A stretch of 64,000 nucleotides of DNA. Source: JADJOY01 sp016713535 [NCBI: Deltaproteobacteria bacterium]. GTDB taxonomy: Bacteria > JADJOY01. Of the stretch, positions 28,258 to 36,795 are shown one piece after another; the first letter of the stretch is position 1; each line of letters opens with the position of its first letter. Under the pieces are notes generated by a model. That model had not been told where the DNA came from. It saw only the letters and a list, made by a program, of their open reading frames with translations, and did not search any database. Where the stretch lies: positions 147,957-211,956 of the forward strand of contig JADJOY010000022.1 in the NCBI GenBank assembly GCA_016713535.1. Reading direction: 5' to 3'. The position numbers and the translations under genes are program-made.

Positions 28258-29520
28258 GTGACACCCCGGGCGGCTCGCGGGAAGACCGTGGTCAAAGCCG
28301 GGGCCTGGCTAGCGATCGTGGCGATCGCTGGCGTCAACGCTTGTGGATCCGGCCAGCCAAGCGGCGCAACCGCTGGTGACTGCCGTCCCCCGCCGCCAGG
28401 GACCCGCACCGGCAACCTCGCACTACGGAGAGTCGCGACCGGATTCGCGCGTCCGGTCGACCTCGCGCCATTTCCTGGCGCGGGGCGTCGCTGGCTGATC
28501 GCCACCCAAGATGGCGCGATCCGCCTAGCCTCCGAGTCGGGATCGGACTCGGAGTTCTTGGATCTACGCTCCGCCGTCACCGTGGACCACGATTCCGGCC
28601 TCCTCGCCGTAGCTCTCGATCCCCACTTCCCCGCCGATTCACGCGTGTTCGTGCGCTACTCGATCGACTCGCCGCGCCAGACGGTGCTCGACGAGTTCCG
28701 GGTTCCACCAGACGACCCCACCCGCGTCGACACGGCAAGCGGACGACGCCTCGTGGCAATCGGCCGCGACACGCTCGGCCACGACGGCGGGAGCATCCTG
28801 TTCGGACCCGACGGCTTTCTCTACGTGACCGTCGGCGACGGCGGCCCGCTCGGCGACCCGAAGCGGAAAGCGCAGGATCTCGGCAAGCTCTCCGGCAAGG
28901 TCCTGCGACTCGACGTGGACAATGGCGATCCCTACCGGATTCCCGACTCGAATCCCTTCGTCGCGAAGCCTGGTGCGCGAGCCGAGATCTGGGCATCCGG
29001 ATTTCGGAACCCATGGCGAGCCAGCTTCGATCGCGAGAACGGCGACCTGTGGATAGCCGACGTCGGCGAGAACGAGCGCGAGGAGATCGACCGGGTCGAG
29101 GGCGGCTCGGCCGGCGGCCTCAACTTCGGCTGGAGCCGGTTCGAGGGAACGAAGTGCTTCGACGCGACGGCAGGCTGCGACTCCACCGGGCTGACGCCGC
29201 CGGCCCTCGAATACGAGCACATGGAGCCAGGGGGAGCGCCGCAGGGCGGACCATGTGCAGTCGTGGGTGGCCCGGTGTATCGCGGGTGTGCGATCCCCGA
29301 ACTTCGCGGTGCCTACTTCTACGGTGACTTCTGCGCTGGCTTCGTGAAGTCGATCCATTACCGAGATGGTGCGATCACGGACGAGCACGACTGGTCCGAC
29401 TCCTTTCGCAGGAGCGGCCTCGACTCCGTCTCGGCGTTCGCCGCCGATACGGACGGCGAACTCTACGTGGTCGACTACGCGGACGGCGACGTATTCCGGA
29501 TCGTCGCCGAGGGCTCGTGA
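28258..29520 (+). CDS. PQQ-dependent sugar dehydrogenase-like lipoprotein
   Basis: A 420-residue exported protein of the glucose/sorbosone dehydrogenase (GSDH) beta-propeller family. A lipobox (VNAC near residue 29) predicts membrane anchoring. Family motifs are LGHDGGSILFGPDGFLYV, GKLSGKVLRLDVD, WASGFRNPWRASFD, LWIADVGENEREEID and GLNFGWSRFEGTKC; the histidine in GHDGG matches the catalytic base of soluble glucose dehydrogenase. It may oxidise sugars with PQQ or be a Hedgehog-interacting-like homologue without that activity. It follows fadL2 by 34 nt. Confidence 0.85.
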   Translation: MTPRAARGKTVVKAGAWLAIVAIAGVNACGSGQPSGATAGDCRPPPPGTRTGNLALRRVATGFARPVDLAPFPGAGRRWLIATQDGAIRLASESGSDSEFLDLRSAVTVDHDSGLLAVALDPHFPADSRVFVRYSIDSPRQTVLDEFRVPPDDPTRVDTASGRRLVAIGRDTLGHDGGSILFGPDGFLYVTVGDGGPLGDPKRKAQDLGKLSGKVLRLDVDNGDPYRIPDSNPFVAKPGARAEIWASGFRNPWRASFDRENGDLWIADVGENEREEIDRVEGGSAGGLNFGWSRFEGTKCFDATAGCDSTGLTPPALEYEHMEPGGAPQGGPCAVVGGPVYRGCAIPELRGAYFYGDFCAGFVKSIHYRDGAITDEHDWSDSFRRSGLDSVSAFAADTDGELYVVDYADGDVFRIVAEGS

Positions 29521-29527
29521 GCTCGGG

Positions 29528-30340
29528 CTACTTGCTCTTACGGGAAAAGAAGAGCTTCTGGGCGTTCGCGTAGAGGAACTTGTCGATCACGCCGTCGCGA
29601 AGCTTGAGCTCCTGGGCCTCCTGAAGGCACCGATCCATCGCCAGCACGGGATGGTCCGACGCGAACATGATCTTGTCCTGGCCGCGGGTGTTCATGAACT
29701 GGATCAACTCGGGCGGGAAGTACTTGGGGGCGTACGCGGACGTCATCATGTGCAGGTTCGCGTACTTCAGCATCAGCCGGATGGCGACGTTCCACCATGG
29801 ATCAGCGCCGTGGGCCATGACCAGCTTGAGCTCGGGAAAAAAGAGACACACTTCGTCGAGATAGATCGGATCCTGGCACTTCGCTGGCGCCGGAGGGCCC
29901 GGAATGCCAGTGTTCACCGAGACCGGGAGGTCCAGCTCGATGCACTTGGCATAGATCGGGTAGTAGACGCGGTCGTCCGGCGGTAAATTGATCATGAAGG
30001 GCGTCACCCGCGCGAGGACCAGGTTCTCGTTCCGGGCCAGCCCGTCGAGGATCCGCACGGCCTTCATTCCCTGCCGCGGGTCGAGGTACACCGAGAGCCC
30101 GAAGCGGTCCGGGTGCTTGCGTGCGAAGTCGAGCACGCGATCCTCGAGATTGTCTCCGACGCATGTCACGATCGCCTTCTCGACGCCGATCCGATCCATC
30201 AGATCCAGCGTCTCGGGGATCTCCCAGTTCTTGAACATCTGCTCGGCACGCTTGAAGTAATCCTCGGCCACCCGGACCAGGAAATCCGGCTTGCCGAGAG
30301 CGCCCATGTTGACGTTCACGAAGGCATCGATCGCACGCAT
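29528..30340 (-). CDS. Amidohydrolase-family (Amidohydro_2) protein
   Basis: A 270-residue TIM-barrel hydrolase/decarboxylase of the Amidohydro_2 group (ACMSD-like). Visible elements are the barrel strand end LKLVMAHGADPWWN with the metal-type His, and KIMFASDHPVLAMD with the catalytic-type Asp. The usual N-terminal HxH is replaced by FVNVNMG, so metal binding may be altered. It follows the SDR gene by 24 nt with GAGGGGAGG before its ATG, and so shares the KstR-like operator at 31299. A role in steroid or aromatic acid breakdown is inferred from that context only. Confidence 0.8.
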   Translation of the reverse strand: MRAIDAFVNVNMGALGKPDFLVRVAEDYFKRAEQMFKNWEIPETLDLMDRIGVEKAIVTCVGDNLEDRVLDFARKHPDRFGLSVYLDPRQGMKAVRILDGLARNENLVLARVTPFMINLPPDDRVYYPIYAKCIELDLPVSVNTGIPGPPAPAKCQDPIYLDEVCLFFPELKLVMAHGADPWWNVAIRLMLKYANLHMMTSAYAPKYFPPELIQFMNTRGQDKIMFASDHPVLAMDRCLQEAQELKLRDGVIDKFLYANAQKLFFSRKSK

Positions 30341-30364
30341 CTTCGTCCTCCCCTCACCGCTCGT

Positions 30365-31270
30365 TCAAATGCTCACCGGCTCCAGCGGTGCCGCACCTGC
30401 GACGAGCTCCTCGATCACGGGGCCGAGCTCTGCCGGGCGCCAGCGCTCTGCCTTTTGTCGCGTCGGCCCGCGCCGCCAGCCATCCGCCAGGGTGATCCGC
30501 CCACCCGATACCTCGAAGACTCGTCCCGTCACCCCGGCGGACTCACGGCTACCGAGCCAGACCACCAGCGGAGACATGTTCTCAGGGGCCAGAAAATCGA
30601 AGGTACCGTCGTCGATCTCGACCTTGTCGAAGCCGATGCTCTCGGTCATCCGGGTACGAGCGGTCGGCGCGATCGCATTCACCGTGATGCCGTACCGAGA
30701 CAGCTCCTTGGCAGCGATCACCGTGAATGCCGCGATGCCCGCCTTCGCCGCGCCGTAATTGCTTTGTCCCGGGTTCCCGAAGATCCCGGAAACGGAGGCG
30801 GTGTTGATGATCCGGGCCTCGACCGGCTGCCCCGCCTTCGCGCGGTCTCGCCAGTGCTCGGCGGCGAAGTGACTAGGGCCGAAGGTCCCCTTGAGATGGA
30901 CGCGGATGACGGCATCCCATTCGGACTCCGTCATGTTGACCAGCATCCTGTCCCGCAGGATCCCGGCGTTGTTCACGAGCACGTCCAGCCGACCAAAGTG
31001 CTCGACGGCCGATCGAACGAGCCGCGAGGCGCCATCCCACGACGCGACGTCGTCGCCGTTGACGATGGCCGCTCCACCGCCCGCGCGGATGCTATCGACG
31101 ACCTCGCCAGCCGGACCACCGGAGGATCCGGACCCGTCTACGTCCGCTCCGATGTCGTTCACGACGACCTGGGCGCCCTCGCCGGCAAACATCAGAGCGT
31201 GCGCGCGGCCGATGCCGCGCCCAGCGCCCGTCACGATGACTACTCGCCCTTCGCAGATACCTGCCGCCAC
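30365..31270 (-). CDS. Short-chain dehydrogenase/reductase, Rv3548c-like paralogue
   Basis: An SDR of about 301 residues. The cofactor motif is VTGAGRGIGRAH, the structural motif NNAG in VLVNNAGILRDRM, and the catalytic YxxxK is SNYGAAKAG. The start is placed at the GTG at 31270 because GGAGG lies 5 nt upstream and the resulting N-terminus (MAAGICEGRVVIVTG) matches the paralogue at 59962; a GTG at 31276 is an alternative. The C-terminal block (SPLVVWLGSRES, GRVFEVSGGRITLADGWRRGP) is shared with that paralogue and with multifunctional-enzyme-type hydroxyacyl dehydrogenases. Probably an NAD-dependent hydroxyacyl-CoA or hydroxysteroid dehydrogenase. A KstR-like site lies 28 bp upstream. Confidence 0.88.
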   Translation of the reverse strand: MAAGICEGRVVIVTGAGRGIGRAHALMFAGEGAQVVVNDIGADVDGSGSSGGPAGEVVDSIRAGGGAAIVNGDDVASWDGASRLVRSAVEHFGRLDVLVNNAGILRDRMLVNMTESEWDAVIRVHLKGTFGPSHFAAEHWRDRAKAGQPVEARIINTASVSGIFGNPGQSNYGAAKAGIAAFTVIAAKELSRYGITVNAIAPTARTRMTESIGFDKVEIDDGTFDFLAPENMSPLVVWLGSRESAGVTGRVFEVSGGRITLADGWRRGPTRQKAERWRPAELGPVIEELVAGAAPLEPVSI

Positions 31271-31298
31271 ATCCACCTCCAGCGAAGCCGCGTGAGAC

Positions 31299-31312
31299 TA
31301 GAACACGTTTCA
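31299..31312. promoter_or_regulatory. KstR-like operator, SDR-amidohydrolase unit
   Basis: TAGAACACGTTTCA, which matches TnnAACnnGTTnna. It differs by the last three bases from the perfect copy at 62082 and is identical to the copy at 48714. It lies just upstream of the SDR gene. Confidence 0.65.
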
Positions 31313-31361
31313 ATCGCGGACAAGCGGGTTGTCGGTCGACGTCTAGTGACGCGTGAGAGCG

Positions 31362-32027
31362 TCAGGAGTAGCGATCGTCACGCCACGGGCATGCGGTCGA
31401 GTAGCCACGCTGCTCCCAGAACCCAGGGCTGTCCGCCTCCAGCCACTCGATCCGCTCGATCCACTTGGCGCCTTTCCAGGCGTAAAGCTGCGGCGTGATC
31501 ATGCGAACGGGACCACCGTGTTCCCGCGCCAGGGGGATTCCATCCACACGGTGGGCGAGGAGCACGTCGGGCTCGAGGGCCTCGACGAGCGCGATGTTGG
31601 TCGAGTAGCCGTCGTACGCATGGCCCATCGCGTGACTCGCGCCCGCACTCGGACGAGCCAGAGCAGCGACGTCCGCGAAGCGCACCCCGACCCACGCCAT
31701 GTCCATCTTCGACCAGGTGGTCACGCAGTGGAGCCCGATGAAATCATTCCACGAGAGCGTCACCGCGTTCTCGACGGCGCCGTCGATTCGCAGCGTCCAG
31801 CGCTCGAGAGGCACGGCCGGATGATGACCCAGATCGAGGACCGGCCACTTCTCGACCGGGTGCTGACCGATCGGGAGCTTCGGCATGCCGTGTCGGTTCG
31901 ACCACCACCGCCTAAGGGCTCGGCATCGGACACCGACGGGGTCGCCTTCATCCTCGCCTCGAACCTGGCGCGTAGCTTCGTCCGCGCGGCTAACGATCTG
32001 TTCGAGCTTCCCCTCGCCTTCCGCCAT
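31362..32027 (-). CDS. Molybdopterin-binding sulfite-oxidase-like protein
   Basis: Oxidoreductase of the sulfite oxidase/MsrP molybdopterin fold. LPIGQHPVEKWPVLDLG opens the domain; the molybdenum-ligand cysteine is in GLHCVTTWSKMD; EHGGPVRMITPQLYAWKGAKWI is the dimer-side conserved block. There is no Tat signal or haem domain, so it appears to be the soluble, single-domain form. The start is uncertain: the ATG at 32027 gives 221 residues, while an ATG at 31886 would begin at the domain itself. It lies downstream of the enoyl-CoA hydratase gene and its substrate is not evident. Confidence 0.8.
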   Translation of the reverse strand: MAEGEGKLEQIVSRADEATRQVRGEDEGDPVGVRCRALRRWWSNRHGMPKLPIGQHPVEKWPVLDLGHHPAVPLERWTLRIDGAVENAVTLSWNDFIGLHCVTTWSKMDMAWVGVRFADVAALARPSAGASHAMGHAYDGYSTNIALVEALEPDVLLAHRVDGIPLAREHGGPVRMITPQLYAWKGAKWIERIEWLEADSPGFWEQRGYSTACPWRDDRYS

Positions 32028-32063
32028 GTCGCCCTCGACTGGTGATGCTCCATGCATCCACTT

Positions 32064-32845
32064 CTACCGACCGCGGAACCGCGGCTGACGTTTCTCCAGA
32101 AACGCCTGCACACCCTCCTGATAGTCGTCGCTCGAAAAGCAGGTGGCGATCAACTCTTCGACGGCTGTGTCCGAGAGCACACCCGGCGCATGCCGTCGGA
32201 CCGCGAGTCGGGCGTAGCGCAATGCGAGAGGCGCGTTCCGCGCGATCGAGGCCACCCACTCCTTCGTACGCTCGAGCAGATCGACGCTGGGCACCACGCG
32301 CTGCACGAGGCCGAGCGCGTGCGCCTCGGGGCCATACACGAACCGTCCGGTGAGCAGGAGCTCGAGAGCGACGCTCTCACCAGCGACCGCAACGAGTCGC
32401 TCGACGGCCTGATGCGGGTACGCGAGGCCCAGCTTGCCCGCAGGGATTCGAGGAAAGCTTCGTCAGAAGCGATGCGGAGGTCGCACGCGAAAGCGATGAG
32501 GCAACCACCGCCGAGACACGGCCCGCCAATCATCGCGATCGACGGCACCGCGAGTCGCTCGAGCACTCGAATCGTGTCGACGGCACCCTGGTCGTAGCGC
32601 CGTGCAAGCCCGGGGTCCGACCGCAGCTGAGCGAACTCACTGATATCGGCGCCAGCGATGAAGTTGCCGGCCGTCCCGGTGATCACGACGGCCCGAACCC
32701 CGTCCTGGTTGCCGAGCCACTCGAGCTTGGGCGGGATCTGCTCCCAGAGCGCGCGGGTCAGCGCACCCCGACTCTCGGGCCGGTCGAGCGTCAGCCAACC
32801 GATCGATCCATCGACTCGGGCGTGGAGTGCATCGACCTCGGTCAT
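32064..32845 (-). CDS. Enoyl-CoA hydratase/isomerase family protein, frameshifted
   Basis: Crotonase-fold protein. The first oxyanion-hole segment is AGNFIAGADISEFAQL and the second is IGGPCLGGGCLIAFACDLRIA. After a frame break near 32450 the text continues as IPAGKLGLAYPHQAVERLVA and then GPEAHALGLVQRVVP to the C-terminus (QAFLEKRQPRFRGR). Reading through the break gives a normal length of about 260 residues. AAGGAG precedes the ATG. It would hydrate an enoyl-CoA during beta-oxidation; substrate unknown. Divergent from the flavin reductase gene. Confidence 0.88.
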
Positions 32846-32964
32846 GGGACTGCTCCTTTCGCCGCGGCCACCCACATCCAACTCGCCGCGGGCTGATTCT
32901 GCGTCGCACCGGAGAGGTCGGCAATCGCCTGGCGGACTGGCCGTTCCGCACCCGCTGTGATTCA

Positions 32965-32993
32965 AGCCCGGCCTCTGTCATTCTTGCCGGGCT
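32965..32993. repeat. Inverted repeat upstream of the flavin reductase gene
   Basis: AGCCCGGC (32965-32972) and GCCGGGCT (32986-32993) separated by 13 nt, 31 nt before the flavin reductase ATG in the divergent intergenic region. It could be an operator or a leader hairpin. It does not match the KstR-like motif. Confidence 0.4.
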
Positions 32994-33024
32994 CGAGGTT
33001 GCCGCGAACCACCGTGAGGTCCTC

Positions 33025-33531
33025 ATGTCCGAGCCGCCGTCGATCGCAGCCGATCAGTTCAAAGCGCTCATGGGCAGCTTCGCCGCCGGTGTCACCGTCG
33101 TGACCACCCGGGATCTCCATGGGAACCCCTGGGGGCTGACGGCGACGGCCTTCTCGTCACTGTCGCTCGATCCGCCGCTTTGCTTGGTCTGTATCGATCG
33201 GCGCACCGCCAGCCACAGACCGCTCGTCGACTCCGGGCGCTTCGCCGTCAGCATGCTCACCGATCAGCAGCAGGACCTGTCGAACCACTTCGCCAGCAAG
33301 CTCTCCGACAAGTTCGCGGGCGTGCCCTGGATCCCCGGCACGGTCACCGCGATTCCGGTTCTGAGCGAAGCCCTGGCGTGGATGGAGTGCTCGGTGGCCG
33401 CCATTCACGACGGTGGCGACCACGACATCTTCGTCGGCCGGATCCTGAGCGCCCACCTGCGTGACGGGAAGCCCTTGATCTACTGGCGCGGCGCGTACGC
33501 CGACCTCACCTCGCGACCCAAGGCCTGGTGA
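33025..33531 (+). CDS. Flavin reductase (HsaB-like)
   Basis: A 168-residue flavin reductase-like protein of the FMN-binding split-barrel family. Motifs are GSFAAGVTVVTTRD, SLDPPLCLVCIDRRT, SGRFAVSMLTDQQQDLSNHFA, DKFAGVPW and the C-terminal AAIHDGGDHDIFVGRI. The wording is close to reductase components such as HsaB, which supply reduced flavin to the steroid-ring hydroxylase HsaA, and also to other two-component monooxygenase reductases. GTGAGG precedes the ATG at 33025. No partner hydroxylase is in the window. Confidence 0.85.
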   Translation: MSEPPSIAADQFKALMGSFAAGVTVVTTRDLHGNPWGLTATAFSSLSLDPPLCLVCIDRRTASHRPLVDSGRFAVSMLTDQQQDLSNHFASKLSDKFAGVPWIPGTVTAIPVLSEALAWMECSVAAIHDGGDHDIFVGRILSAHLRDGKPLIYWRGAYADLTSRPKAW

Positions 33532-33553
33532 ACCCCACGCAGGAGGTGTCCTC

Positions 33554-34324
33554 GTGACGATGTCCGGTCGTGTGCACGGGAGGGTTGCGCTAGTCACCGG
33601 CGCAGCGTCGGGGCTCGGCGCTGCATCGGCGACGGCGCTGGCGAGAGAGGGCGCGCGGGTCCTCCTGACCGACGTCCAGGACGATCCGGGACAGGCACTC
33701 GCGACGTCGCTCGGCGAAGCCGCGCGCTACACCCGGCTCGACGTGACGCAGGAGGAGGACTGGTGTCGTGCGATCGGCTTCGCGATCGCGACGTTCGGTG
33801 CGCTCCACGTCCTCGTCAACAACGCCGGGATCGGAATGCTCGCCGACGTCGAGTCGACCTCACTCGAAGATTGGCGCCGCGTCCACGCCGTCAACCTCGA
33901 CGGTACGTTTCTGGGGTGCAAGCACGCAATTCCCGCGATCCGAGCGAGCGGCGGCGGATCGATCATCAACGTCTCGTCGATCTCCGGAATCGTCGCCGGC
34001 CACAACCTCGCGGCCTACAATTCGAGCAAGGCTGCCGTCCGTCACCTCACCAAGTCCGTCGCCCTTCACTGCGCGCGCACTGGCTCGCGGATCCGCTGCA
34101 ACTCGATCCACCCGACCTTCGTCGCGACACCGATCCTCGACGCAATGCTCCAGGCGACCGCCGACCCCGAAGCGGCCCGCCGTAAGCTCGCGTCCCAGAT
34201 CCCGCTCGGTGCGATCGGCGAACCCGACGACATCGCGTTCGCGGTGGTGTACCTCGCATCGGACGAGTCGAAGCTGATGACGGGCGCCGAGCTGGTCCTC
34301 GACGGCGGGCTGTCGGCCCGATGA
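33554..34324 (+). CDS. Short-chain dehydrogenase/reductase (hydroxysteroid-type)
   Basis: A 256-residue classical SDR. The cofactor motif is VTGAASGLGAASA with acidic D in LLTDVQDD indicating NAD preference; the active site is NVSSISGI plus AAYNSSKAAV (YxxxK); the C-terminus ends MTGAELVLDGGLSAR. It resembles 3-alpha/20-beta-hydroxysteroid and cyclopentanol dehydrogenases. The GTG at 33554 is preferred over the ATG at 33560 because a perfect AGGAGG ends 7 nt upstream (33541-33546). It follows the flavin reductase by 22 nt, so they are likely co-transcribed. Confidence 0.88.
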   Translation: MTMSGRVHGRVALVTGAASGLGAASATALAREGARVLLTDVQDDPGQALATSLGEAARYTRLDVTQEEDWCRAIGFAIATFGALHVLVNNAGIGMLADVESTSLEDWRRVHAVNLDGTFLGCKHAIPAIRASGGGSIINVSSISGIVAGHNLAAYNSSKAAVRHLTKSVALHCARTGSRIRCNSIHPTFVATPILDAMLQATADPEAARRKLASQIPLGAIGEPDDIAFAVVYLASDESKLMTGAELVLDGGLSAR

Positions 34325-34407
34325 GACCACCCCGACCCGGTTAGGCTGTTCCCGGGGGACCAAAGGTGGTTGCGCCCGCCTCGTCAGAGGTGGGATAAGA
34401 GGTCGCT

Positions 34408-35231
34408 ATGAACCGAACCACCCTTCGATCGACGCTCATCGCATTCGCGACCGCCTTCCTCCTCGCCAACGTCGCCACGGCGTTTGAAGAGGTCCGGGGC
34501 CCCTCGACTCGGATCCGAAGCTGCCGACGATCCCGGAACCGGGTGACATCCAGCTCTCGCCGGACGAGTGGGCGCAGGTCCAGAAGGGCGAAATCGTCGT
34601 GCAGATCATCGAGCGCAGCTCGGAGGATCGGCAGGCCCGCGCGATCGGCTACCTCAAGCACAACCCGAGTCAGCTCTTCGACGTCGCCACCGACTCCACC
34701 CTCGCACCTCGGCTCGTGCCGGAGGTCAGGAAGGTCGAAGTTCTGGAGCGCTCGAGCGGCTACAAGCGGTTCCACGGCGAGGCCGACTTCTCGATGGTGC
34801 TACCGATGTTCCAGTACACGATGTTGTCTGCATACAACGACACGCGCACCGGCCAAGCCTGGACCCAGGTCAAGGGCGATCTCGACAAGAACGAGGGCAG
34901 CCACGCGTTCTTCTGGGATCCGCAGCGCAAGGAGACGCTGGCGGTCTTCACCTACGACATGGCACTGAAGGGCATCCTCAGCATCGTGCCCGAGTGGGTC
35001 GTGATCCGGATCGCGAGCCGCACCCTCCCTGACTTTCTCCACAACCTCGACAGCATCATCGACACCGTCTACGCCGAGGACGTCCCCCGCGCCGAGCGGG
35101 TAGCGCTGGAGTGGAAGGGGCTATCCGGACGCCTCGAAGGCGGCCAGCTCGCGAGCCGGGTCTGGCAGGGTCCGATCGCAGTCGCGTCGAGGGCGAGCAA
35201 GGCGCCGGCGGCAGCGACCCCAGACGAGTAG
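34408..35231 (+). CDS. Exported START/SRPBCC-like protein, frameshifted
   Basis: About 270 residues once a frame break near 34500 (in a GGGGCCCC run) is bridged. It begins with a signal peptide ([18 protein letters not shown]). The mature part ([76 protein letters not shown]) has the look of a START/SRPBCC lipid-binding fold (polyketide cyclase-like). Such proteins bind sterols or lipids, so a periplasmic sterol-handling role is an attractive but unproven idea. A strong terminator follows 40 nt after the stop. Confidence 0.65.
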
Positions 35232-35271
35232 CTCGGCTCTTCGTCGGCCCCGCCGCGGGGGCGACGAAGCC

Positions 35272-35308
35272 AAACGGCCTGGCTGGATCCATCCAGCCAG
35301 GCCGTTTT
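35272..35308. terminator. Bidirectional intrinsic terminator
   Basis: A 17-bp perfect stem: 35272-35288 (starts AAACGGCC) pairs with 35291-35307 (ends GGCCGTTT), with CC between them, and T at 35308. A-tract on the left and T-tract on the right make it work in both directions. It separates the convergent START-like and thiolase genes. Confidence 0.88.
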
Positions 35309-35312
35309 GATT

Positions 35313-35334
35313 CCCGCCCCGTCGACGGGGCGGG
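35313..35334. repeat. 22-bp perfect palindrome next to the thiolase end
   Basis: CCCGCCCCGTC joined directly to GACGGGGCGGG, 9 nt beyond the thiolase stop on the minus strand. Probably a second terminator-like hairpin in the convergent region. Confidence 0.5.
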
Positions 35335-35342
35335 ACTCGGCG

Positions 35343-36574
<1,232 letters not shown>

Positions 36575-36795
36575 CGGATCTCCCTTGTGCCGGGTCACCG
36601 CCCACGGAGTCGGAGCCCGGGCCTGAATGGTGGCTGGCCGGGAAACATAGCAGAGCGGCGCGGGCCGCGGGACAGCTGGCGGGCCGTTCGCGGTTGTACC
36701 GCTCGGACGGCAAGGTTACGTTAGATTTCCTTTATCTCTCGGCTTTCCCTGATCCCTCAGCCGCCGCGACCTCGCGACGGAGGTCCATCCGACTC

